From: Prochloron sp. SP5CPC1
GTDB taxonomy: Bacteria; Cyanobacteriota; Cyanobacteriia; Cyanobacteriales; Prochloraceae
Reading direction: 5' to 3'
DNA: 5,060 bases
Assembly (NCBI GenBank): GCA_014323965.1
Contig: JACONB010000237.1
Span: forward strand, 1-5,060
The notes beneath the pieces were generated by a model. It had not been told where the DNA came from. It searched no databases and saw nothing but the letters and a program-made list of their open reading frames with translations. Position 1 is the first letter of the stretch, and every line of letters starts with the position of its first letter. Below are positions 1 to 5,060 of this stretch, piece by piece. The position numbers were made by a program, and so were the translations under genes.

Positions 1-2052
1 CCCATCCTTCCGAGTAGCCCCCACTGCCCGGCCCGCAAAATTATACACGGTCTCTTCTCGATTTCCCCGCTGGTCTACCTCAGCTACCATATGATGGAGG
101 TGGTCGTACTCCCAGGTGCGGGTCGAATTATCCGGGTCGGTAATGGAAATTAAGTTCCCAAACTCGTCATACTGCAACTGTGTTACACGTCCAGCGGGGT
201 CCGTAATTGCAGTTACCTTCCCGGAAGTATAGGTAAAGGTGGTTTTGAGATTTGTTGGCTCTATTATTTCCGTTAAAAGTCCATTTTTATCATAGACATA
301 TTGAGTTTTATTTCCGTCAGAGTCCGTCACAGAAGCAAGTTGGTTATTTGCGTTAAATAACTGCACCGTTTTATCCTTTTCTGTCAACCGGAAAGTGCCA
401 TTTTGGAGCTTCTCTAGGGTAGAAAATGCTCCAGCAGGCGCTCTATAAGTATCCCCTTCCGTTGACGGTGCTGCAAAAAGTAACTCACTTCCGTCCCCGT
501 CTATCAGTAATATGTCACCATTTTCCGTTTCCACCAATTCTATCAGTCCTGCTAAACTCCAACCACTGCCAAAAGCGCTGTCGATACCATTTATATGGAG
601 TATTTTTCCGGTAGTAGTGGAGGAAGAACCATTAAACTGGTTTCTTACAAACAAACGAATCCCGCTCGTGAGAGAATATTGATAATTTCCCGAAGGAAGA
701 TGACTCAAATCTGCTTGAAAAGCAGCTGAAACTGGTCCACTTCCCGGTGTTAATGACCAAAAATGCTCTCCTCCCTGCAAACCATATTCTCCTCCAGCAA
801 AACCAGGTACTTCATAATCAAAATCTTCCCCATGGATGGTTAAAGAAGCAAGTAATCTCAACCTATCTTCAAAACCAGGAGCTAAACGGGAGCGCTCCAC
901 ATTTTCGTAACTAAAATGCAAAATAGGACGAGGATCTGCCCGCAAAGAATCGTAAGTTAGAGTCAAACCCCGACTTCCTCCCAAAGACTGATAGGTTACT
1001 AATTCATGGGTTTCAATTACTGCGCCAGAGTGAAGTTCTACTTCTGAAGTTAAAGGAGCAGGTTTATTGCAACTTTTACATCCAGATTTTTCATTTCTTG
1101 GATCTTCATTGGGGTCATTAGGTTCTTTTGGTGGGGGAGTAAAAAAGTGCCAACTACTATTAATAATTCCCCCTTCAATGGTTTCCACCACAGTACCATC
1201 TTCAGAAACTCTTCCCACACCAACTTTGTCAAAATCGCCGGTTTCGGGGTTAATGGACCACAGATCCATGAGAGTTCCTGGTGCGTAACCCGCTAAATTA
1301 GGTAAACTCAGCGGTGCCGGAGTATTAAAGACCATTTCCCCAGGTTGAATTGTTACTACTAAATCGGGAACTAAATTGGGGGGTAAAGCTGCGGGTGTCA
1401 AGTCGTTGGGAATTTGAGTAATACCCAATTTCCCCCTGTACATTTCCCCATTTTCCCTCTCTAAAGACCCCGCCCTCACTACTACCGCAGCTCCAGGAAT
1501 TGCAGCTGTAGTAACGGTTGTATTTTCCGAAGGGTTGATAGTAACGGCGTTTTCTGTGTCAATTTTCGGGAGGTAAATTGGTCGAGATATGACATTATTT
1601 TGCCCTGAATATCCCTCTTGTCCTAATACTAAGGGCAATTTTTCGGCAATATAGGGATAAGTTGCTGCTCCAGAAAGCAAATCTCCCCGCACTATTAGGG
1701 TATCCGAAGTCAAAATTCCATCCGTTTCTATGGTGAAATAACCATTGGTGTCGGTGGTAGTTTGTAAATTTCCCACTTCCACCACGACACCCTCTAAAGG
1801 CTTTTGCTTCACATTCTCAATTTTACCAGAAATGCGGGTGGTAGTGACAGTATCTGCCACCACTTCTAAGGTAACCTCTTGACTGGTCTCCAAGAAACCA
1901 TCACTTGCTGTAACTGTAAAAGTGTAAGTCCTTACTTCTTCCGGTGTGGGAGCAAATTCCAGAGTACCATTTCCTTGTAATCCCCCATTAGGCAAGCTTT
2001 CTGTCGTTTCTAAGGAGAATGTAATCTTGTTTTCATTACTATCTGATGCAAG
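1..2052 (-). CDS. YD-repeat (RHS-like) surface protein, C-terminal part after an in-frame stop; runs off the window
   Basis: This frame is open for all 684 codons from the base after the TAA at 2053 to base 1, in the same frame as the upstream ORF, so it is the rest of one gene. Seen, numbering from the codon after the stop: residues 1-65 finish an Ig-like/He_PIG-type domain (LASD, then TVTASDG); about 74-125 resemble a carboxypeptidase-regulatory-like beta domain (ISGKIENV, DTNGYFTI); near 265-305 is a motif usual in these proteins (LWSINPETG, SWHFFTPPP); a CKSC pair follows at 325-328; the RHS entry segment with YQSLGGSRGLTLTYDSLRADPRP lies around 350-380; YD repeats run from about 565 to the edge (YVYDKNGLLTEI, LQYDEFGNLISITDP). 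RHS/YD proteins form large shells or adhesins at the cell surface or outside the cell, often ending in a toxin; the C-terminus is outside this window. No convincing start follows the TAA (first in-frame ATG at 1443), so this part may not be translated alone. Confidence 0.82.
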
Positions 2053-2055
2053 TTA
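2053..2055 (-). other. In-frame TAA splitting the RHS-like gene
   Basis: The codons read ATA CCT TAA CTT GCA TCA GAT (I P stop L A S D). Frame is kept on both sides: 366 open codons before and 684 after. The stop falls in the conserved strand of a He_PIG/cadherin-like domain, where relatives usually read something like L-T-A-S/T-D. A single substitution (for example TTA or CAA to TAA) explains it. A pair of compensating one-base T changes (CCT TTA ACT GCA to CCT TAA CTT GCA) would also fit. Confidence 0.9.
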
Positions 2056-3153
2056 AGGTATGGATAACCGCTCCCCTGGTTTCACTGTGAGAGAAGATAG
2101 GGTGGGAAAATTGGGTGCTACATTTAGTCCTCCTACTAAGATTTGAGGAGTAAAATCTAACTGCACCAAATTGGAATTGGTGAATTTTACCTCCACGGGA
2201 GCCGACAATTGTCCTGTAGATAATCCTCCGGTTGAGATAGCATTTCTAAGACTAACGTAGGGGTTCCCATTTTTATCGGCTCCGGAACGATTCACTAATT
2301 CTACCCCTTCCGGGAGATTAGCAAATACAATAACAACATTGCGGGAAATGGCAGGACCATTATTCTGAATTTGAACTTCAGTAGTATACTCCCCAGTGGC
2401 TACGTTTAGTTTTTGGTTTTGGAACAATATTGCTACATTTTCAGTTTCGGTAAAACCAGTTAATTCCAGTTCCTCCCCTGGTATAACTGGGGAGTTAGGG
2501 GGGAAAGTTGGTGAAACTGTCCCTTCTTCTTCTACTACATTTTCCAAATTACTAATTTCGATTAAACTCCCAGTGTCTCCGTCTTGGTTTAAGAGTTGGA
2601 ACACTAACTCACTATTCCCATTTTCGGGGAAGGAAGTCAAGTCAATTGCTACTTTCTTTCCGTCGTAAGTCACTAAACCAGGGGTATAAGAAGGTCTGGT
2701 TTCGGTGACGGAGAAGAGATTTTGGTTTTGGAGGGACAGTATAAAGGTATCGGCTAATTTTCCTGTAGTATCACTCCTATCCCAATTACTCTCCAAGTCA
2801 AATTTCAGAGTTCTGGTTCCCTCTTCTACCCCTAATTCCACAGTTTTGGTGCCTTGAACTACAAAACTATCCCGTTTTTGTAATACAACTGTATTATAAG
2901 TAGTTATTCCCCAACCTGTTGTGTCCTCAGGGGCTACTAAAATGGTATCGTCCACTACAAATTCTCTTGTTTTTGACGTGAAATTTCCGGCAATATCGTA
3001 CCCAGTGAGAAGGAGGGTGTGATTTCCTGTGGTGAAAATGGGTAAAGGGGCGTCAAATTTGCCATTTTCCTCCAGGTTTAGGGTAATGGGAGTACCTTTA
3101 TTGAGAATAAACTGCAATTTGGCCGATACTTTTTCGTTAACAAACGTTGCCAT
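2053..3153 (-). CDS. Ig-like domain protein, N-terminal part of a broken RHS-like gene
   Basis: The 366-residue frame has no signal peptide or membrane segment and starts in mid-domain. Seen: residues 1-70 look like the later strands of a bacterial Ig-like repeat (TPITLNLEENGKF, then TGYDIAGN and a VVDDT end); about 95-205 form a beta-rich module with DLTSFPENGN; about 225-340 resemble a DUF11/CARDB-like stalk domain (VQIQNNGPAISRNVVIVF, LPEGVELVN); residues 345-366 open a He_PIG/cadherin-like domain (APNFP, VKPGERLSIP) cut by TAA. The next codon resumes the same domain (LASD), so the stop is a nonsense lesion within one gene, not a natural end. No Shine-Dalgarno precedes the ATG, an in-frame TAA lies one codon upstream, and transposase and Ig-like remnants lie beyond it, so the true start is probably lost. 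The product would be a truncated extracellular stalk; function is inferred from the family only. Confidence 0.75.
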   Translation of the reverse strand: MATFVNEKVSAKLQFILNKGTPITLNLEENGKFDAPLPIFTTGNHTLLLTGYDIAGNFTSKTREFVVDDTILVAPEDTTGWGITTYNTVVLQKRDSFVVQGTKTVELGVEEGTRTLKFDLESNWDRSDTTGKLADTFILSLQNQNLFSVTETRPSYTPGLVTYDGKKVAIDLTSFPENGNSELVFQLLNQDGDTGSLIEISNLENVVEEEGTVSPTFPPNSPVIPGEELELTGFTETENVAILFQNQKLNVATGEYTTEVQIQNNGPAISRNVVIVFANLPEGVELVNRSGADKNGNPYVSLRNAISTGGLSTGQLSAPVEVKFTNSNLVQLDFTPQILVGGLNVAPNFPTLSSLTVKPGERLSIP

Positions 3154-3218
3154 TAGTTAACAAATGCTCTGAGTAATATACCCAGAGCTCCATTAATATC
3201 GCGATTCATCCAGGTGTT
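3154..3218 (-). mobile_element. Remnant of the tnpB-like 3' end (IS200/IS605/IS1341-type right end)
   Basis: A frame reading MNRDINGALGILLRAFVN starts at 3209 and ends at the TAA at 3155-3153, which overlaps the ATG of the RHS-like frame as TAATG. The RDINGA..IL.RA pattern resembles the C-terminus of TnpB/OrfB transposon proteins, where this Asp belongs to the RuvC-like catalytic triad; that assignment is from family memory, not a search. Inside the same stretch is a strong hairpin (3166-3188) followed by TTTGTTAAC, as expected for the subterminal hairpin and cleavage region at the right end of IS200/IS605 elements. No zinc-ribbon cysteines, no rest of TnpB, no TnpA and no left end are visible, so only a scar of about 65 bases remains. 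Confidence 0.5.
3166..3188 (-). repeat. 10-bp stem, 3-nt loop hairpin in the tnpB-like remnant
   Basis: On the minus strand GCTCTGGGTA pairs with TACTCAGAGC around a TAT loop; nine pairs are Watson-Crick and one is a G-U/G-T wobble. It lies just before TTTGTTAAC, a 9-base word that recurs 20 bases downstream (plus-strand positions 3156-3164 and 3136-3144). It could be a transposon-end hairpin recognised by TnpA or, as RNA, the tail of a TnpB guide RNA. Confidence 0.65.
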
Positions 3219-3223
3219 AGTCA

Positions 3224-3292
3224 GTTTTGACGGAATAAGTCGGGCCCGGTGGTGTCGAGGATAAAGGTTAGGTGGAAGGTGGGGGATTTTAC
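3224..3292 (-). pseudogene. Ig-like/RHS coding remnant upstream of the transposon scar
   Basis: A frame from 3292 reads VKSPTFHLTFILDTTGPDL and reaches TGA at 3223-3221. The FILDTTGP string is typical of the last strand and linker in tandem bacterial Ig-like repeats and parallels the REFVVDDT end of the first domain in the downstream frame. It is likely the preceding repeat of the same gene, separated from the main frame by the tnpB-like scar. It begins at the stop codon of the small upstream gene, so the rest of the 5' part of the RHS-like gene is missing here. Only about 20 residues are recognisable, so the call is tentative. Confidence 0.45.
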
Positions 3293-3447
3293 CCCTTTTG
3301 GCCACCATCCGCATTGGGGTTATTGGGATTTAATTGCTTACCGCGATTGCCTTGGGCTTGGTCATATTGCTTATTAGTGCCGCTGGTGCCTTTGTTTGGA
3401 TTTTGCTGGTTAGCACGGTTATCGTTGGGGTTAATTTTTTTGCTCAT
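3289..3447 (-). CDS. Small Asn/Gln-rich, probably disordered protein of unknown function
   Basis: This 52-residue gene starts MSKKINPNDNRANQQ and ends at TAA 3291-3289. It has an excellent ribosome binding site (AGGAGG, 4 bases before the ATG), which fixes the start. Composition: 12 Asn, 7 Gln, 7 Gly, 4 Pro, 8 Lys/Arg, 3 Asp, no Glu, no Cys, one Tyr; net positive and almost free of hydrophobic residues, so disorder is expected. NPN occurs four times (6-8, 16-18, 40-42, 43-45), and NRANQQNPN (10-18) matches NRGKQLNPN (34-42), so it looks built from a duplicated unit. There is no signal peptide or membrane segment. A promoter-like pair and a long structured leader lie upstream, implying its own transcript. 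I do not recognise a named family; such hydrophilic small proteins are often stress-related, but nothing here proves that. Confidence 0.72.
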   Translation of the reverse strand: MSKKINPNDNRANQQNPNKGTSGTNKQYDQAQGNRGKQLNPNNPNADGGQKG

Positions 3448-3450
3448 GAT

Positions 3451-3457
3451 ACCTCCT
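3451..3457 (-). promoter_or_regulatory. Strong Shine-Dalgarno (AGGAGGT) of the small gene
   Basis: AGGAGGT sits immediately before ATC and the ATG at 3447, giving near-ideal spacing. It is the best ribosome binding site in the window and the main reason to believe the 52-residue frame. The word TTTAGGAG that contains it also occurs in the loop of the upstream hairpin (3525-3518). Confidence 0.75.
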
Positions 3458-3468
3458 AAATTTTGACT

Positions 3469-3555
3469 CTGACATATAAATAAAAAGGGGCTGGGGGGGC
3501 GGTCAAAAGTAGTTGATCTCCTAAACCGCCCTAGCCATGCGCCCCCATGTGTCAG
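3469..3555. repeat. 87-bp imperfect inverted-repeat element
   Basis: Outer arms CTGACATAT (3469-3477) and ATGTGTCAG (3547-3555) are complementary with one mismatch. Inner arms GGGGCTGGGGGGGCGGT (3487-3503) and the C-rich stretch 3525-3545 also pair, so nearly the whole segment can fold on itself. It could be a small MITE-like or interspersed cyanobacterial repeat, or simply a structured leader RNA. No target-site duplication is clear. Confidence 0.5.
3482..3536 (-). terminator. Terminator-like GC-rich hairpin with T tract, in the small gene's leader
   Basis: On the minus strand GGCTAGGGCGGT (3536-3525) pairs imperfectly with ACCGCCCCCCCAGCC (3503-3489) around a loop of about 21 bases, followed by CC and TTTTT (3486-3482). 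This has the form of an intrinsic terminator. It lies downstream of metH and the promoter-like pair but upstream of the small gene, so it could stop leftover metH transcription or attenuate the small gene. The long loop and uneven arms make strong termination uncertain. Confidence 0.45.
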
Positions 3556-3575
3556 TCTAATCTAATCTACTCTAT
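3556..3575. repeat. Four tandem TCTAN pentamers
   Basis: The plus strand reads TCTAA, TCTAA, TCTAC, TCTAT in a row, directly downstream (minus strand) of the TATAAT and covering the predicted start of transcription. It may be a slippage-prone microrepeat or chance low complexity. Confidence 0.5.
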
Positions 3576-3579
3576 CTTC

Positions 3580-3605
3580 ATTATACCTAAATTTGAAAAT
3601 GTCAA
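3580..3605 (-). promoter_or_regulatory. Promoter-like TTGACA-N14-TATAAT upstream of the small gene
   Basis: The minus strand has a perfect -35 hexamer TTGACA (3605-3600) and a perfect -10 hexamer TATAAT (3585-3580), but only 14 bases between them instead of the usual 16-18. Transcription would start near 3573 and give a leader of about 125 bases carrying the hairpin before the small gene. The short spacer may weaken the promoter or call for an activator; the -10 could also work with a poor -35. Confidence 0.5.
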
Positions 3606-3636
3606 TCCGTATTTTTACTTATATCACCAAAATACT

Positions 3637-3668
3637 TGTAGAGGCGCATAGATGGTAGCGCCCCTACA
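3637..3668. repeat. GC-rich palindrome just behind metH
   Basis: TGTAGAGGCGC (3637-3647) and GCGCCCCTACA (3658-3668) form an 11-bp stem with one mismatch around a 10-base loop. It begins two bases after the original metH stop (TGA 3673-3671). GTAGGGGCGC-type palindromes are frequent dispersed repeats in cyanobacterial genomes (general knowledge). It could protect or end the metH transcript, but no T tract follows directly, so it is listed as a repeat. Confidence 0.6.
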
Positions 3669-3670
3669 TA

Positions 3671-3850
3671 TCATACACAACTAAAGTATTTAGCACCAGG
3701 GTGATGAGCAATAATTGCTGTGGTAGACTGTTCTGGATAAAGTTGTTCGCTCTCGTCCATATACAAATCAATGCGATCGCTATCCAATAAGGTCAATAAT
3801 TGATACTGGTCCTGAATATTAGGACAAGCAGGGTAACCAAAACTGTAACG
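3671..3850 (-). pseudogene. metH: Displaced C-terminal end of MetH, out of frame
   Basis: Reading from CGT at 3850 gives 59 residues starting RYSFGYPACPNI and ending AKYFSCV before TGA at 3673-3671. This is the usual MetH C-terminus: R-x-x-x-G-Y-P-A-C-P is the AdoMet-binding motif of the activation domain (Arg1134 region in E. coli MetH), and YMDESEQLYPEQSTTAI is typical of the cyanobacterial enzyme. The preceding MetH frame enters this region in a different frame and stops at 3819, so these codons are not read as MetH. Full conservation of all 59 residues means the lesion is recent or is a sequence error. Confidence 0.85.
3773..3780. repeat. HIP1 octamer GCGATCGC
   Basis: One copy of the highly iterated palindrome of many cyanobacteria lies within the metH C-terminal codons (S-D-R). 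It supports the taxonomic reading but has no demonstrated local role. Confidence 0.6.
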
Positions 3851-5060
3851 CTGCCGTTTGCACCGCTAAACCGTGATAATAGAGATAATGGGTATACTCA
3901 TCATTTGTAAATAATTCCTGTCCATATTCCGTGGCAATTTTCCCTACTGTTACTGCTTGCATAGGAAAAACATCAATGATTTTTGAGTCTATGTCGGCAA
4001 AAAAATCGGCGATACACAATCTTTTGTTCGACTTTTGTCTCGGAAAGGAAAAACTCCCTACCACCTTCTTCTCTTCAGAGTGAGCCAAATCGTAAATTAA
4101 CAAGTCATTTCCCGAACTTTGACAGGGGAAATAACCGTAAACCACTTGAGGTTGCAGCAAGTTTTCCGCAATCACTCGTTGTTGCCATTCTGCTAATATA
4201 GGATAAACTTTTTCCTGTAAAAACCCCTCATATTCTTCTTTGGACTGTCCTTTGGGCTTGCGAAACTGCCACTGTCCTGCTATTAATGCTTGTATATCCA
4301 GATACTCAAATACCTCCCACAAGGGAATATCTGCTCCTTCCAATATTTTTGTGCCCCAAAATGGTGATGTAGGGCGTTCCACTTCTAATGTTACTGCTTC
4401 AGAACGCCTTGTGTCTATCTCTGCACTATCAGTATCTTTATCACTAGTACTGCTAGGGCGCACAACCTGTGGCGCAGTGTGATTATCTTCTGGAAATCCT
4501 TGAATATCATCCCATTCTTTGGCAACTTTCGCACTCATCAATTTATCCATGAAATACAAATCCGCAAAAGCATCTTTTCCATATATAACCCGCCCCTGAT
4601 AAACATCCTGACAGTCTTGATACACAAATTTAGGAGTCAGAGCAGCACCGCCTAAAATCACCGGCACTGTAATGCCTTTTGCATTAAAGACACTCAAATT
4701 CTCCTTCATAAAAGCCGTTGACTTCACCAGCAACCCACTCATAGCGATACAGTCTGCTTGGTGTTCTTCGTAAGCTGCGATAATATTCTCTATTGGTTGT
4801 TTTATCCCTAGGTTAACCACTCGGTACCCATTATTGGTAAGAATAATATCCACCAAATTTTTGCCAATATCATGGACATCTCCTTTGACAGTTGCTATGA
4901 TTAAAGTACCCTTAGCATTAGAGGCTGTTTCTTCTTTTTCCATGAAAGGTTCTAAATGAGCTACTGCTGCTTTCATCGTCTGAGCTGACTGTAACACAAA
5001 AGGTAATTGCATTTGTCCGCTCCCAAATAATTCCCCCACTATTTTCATCCCATTTAAGAG
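3819..5060 (-). CDS. metH: Cobalamin-dependent methionine synthase MetH, C-terminal half, truncated by deletion/frameshift
   Basis: MetH transfers a methyl group from methyltetrahydrofolate to homocysteine through cobalamin in the cytoplasm. The frame is open to the window edge (LLNG before the Met at 5048), so that Met is internal and the homocysteine and folate domains lie outside. Counting from it: residues 1-40 are the helical cap over B12; 47-190 the Rossmann B12 domain with D57-x-H59-x-x-G62 (His is the lower cobalt ligand), S104-G-L106 and GG133-134; 195-220 a polar linker; 225 onward the AdoMet-binding reactivation domain (CIADFF at 345-350, YLYYHGLAVQTA at 388-399). After Ala399 the family normally continues with a segment like E-A-L-A-E-W-T-H-A-R; instead a 10-residue out-of-frame tail (ALQFWLPCLS) ends at TAA 3821-3819. 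The R-x-x-x-G-Y-P-A-C-P motif is therefore not translated, so reactivation of oxidised cobalamin should fail. Confidence 0.92.
   Translation of the reverse strand, partial: LLNGMKIVGELFGSGQMQLPFVLQSAQTMKAAVAHLEPFMEKEETASNAKGTLIIATVKGDVHDIGKNLVDIILTNNGYRVVNLGIKQPIENIIAAYEEHQADCIAMSGLLVKSTAFMKENLSVFNAKGITVPVILGGAALTPKFVYQDCQDVYQGRVIYGKDAFADLYFMDKLMSAKVAKEWDDIQGFPEDNHTAPQVVRPSSTSDKDTDSAEIDTRRSEAVTLEVERPTSPFWGTKILEGADIPLWEVFEYLDIQALIAGQWQFRKPKGQSKEEYEGFLQEKVYPILAEWQQRVIAENLLQPQVVYGYFPCQSSGNDLLIYDLAHSEEKKVVGSFSFPRQKSNKRLCIADFFADIDSKIIDVFPMQAVTVGKIATEYGQELFTNDEYTHYLYYHGLAVQTAALQFWLPCLS

Noticed and set aside
1050..1232. Minus-strand frame of 60 residues (MTKLVWEEF...)
   Set aside because: It overlaps the RHS-like frame on the same strand in another phase; the RHS frame carries the family motifs there.
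2053..2055. Programmed stop readthrough or a recoded stop
   Set aside because: No recoding signal is visible around the TAA, and cyanobacteria use the standard code; a mutation or error is simpler.
1..3153. Toxin/immunity pair of a polymorphic RHS system
   Set aside because: The C-terminal toxin region and any immunity gene would lie beyond base 1, so nothing in the window supports it.
3282..3295. GGGG-N6-CCCC mini-hairpin over the small gene's stop codon
   Set aside because: A four-pair stem without a T tract on the minus strand is too weak to call a terminator.
3525..3549. Tiny leader-peptide frames in the hairpin (ATG GGG GCG CAT GGC TAG and ATG GCT AGG GCG GTT TAG)
   Set aside because: They are five codons each, overlap one another, have no ribosome site and show no codon pattern suggesting attenuation by translation.
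426..4482. Plus-strand open frames at 426-614, 1067-1288, 2396-2668, 3272-3466, 3983-4201 and 4240-4482
   Set aside because: Each lies antisense to a minus-strand coding region with recognisable protein domains (or to the small gene with a strong RBS), and their translations are low-complexity Pro/Ser/Leu strings without family features.
5046..5048. ATG at 5048 as the true start of a short MetH-like B12 protein
   Set aside because: The frame continues upstream to the edge as LLNG, and the Met sits inside the normal helical cap of MetH, so the gene simply begins outside the window.

Overview
The window looks like an accessory stretch of a moderately AT-rich cyanobacterial chromosome. Support: a cobalamin-dependent methionine synthase (MetH) whose sequence reads like the cyanobacterial form, one HIP1 octamer (GCGATCGC), and a giant YD-repeat (RHS-like) surface protein of a type common in filamentous and colonial cyanobacteria. 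The genus cannot be fixed from the sequence alone. Every supported gene is on the minus strand, so transcription runs from high to low coordinates.

Layout in the direction of transcription. (1) 5060-3671: the C-terminal half of metH. The frame is good through the B12-binding domain and most of the AdoMet-binding activation domain. Roughly 35-40 residues are then missing and the frame shifts, giving an early stop at 3819. The last 59 native codons remain in another frame (3850-3671). (2) 3670-3448: an intergenic region with a GC-rich palindrome just behind metH, a promoter-like TTGACA/TATAAT pair with an unusually short 14-bp spacer, tandem TCTAN pentamers, and an 87-bp inverted-repeat element that reads as a terminator-like hairpin on the minus strand. 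(3) 3447-3289: a 52-residue Asn/Gln-rich, apparently disordered protein behind a strong Shine-Dalgarno sequence. (4) 3292-3154: a patchwork of a short Ig-like/RHS coding remnant and the end of a TnpB-like (IS200/IS605-type) transposase with a hairpin, lying against the next open frame. (5) 3153-1: a large secreted-type Ig-like plus YD-repeat protein, open across 1,051 codons except for one in-frame TAA at 2055-2053. It continues past base 1.

The window is therefore partly eroded. Two unrelated large genes carry lesions (a nonsense codon in the RHS-like gene, an out-of-frame deletion in metH), and the RHS-like gene has also lost its true 5' end next to a transposon remnant. Either this locus is decaying, or some lesions are assembly or consensus errors; read-level evidence would decide. 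I see no CRISPR array, tRNA, rRNA or complete mobile element.
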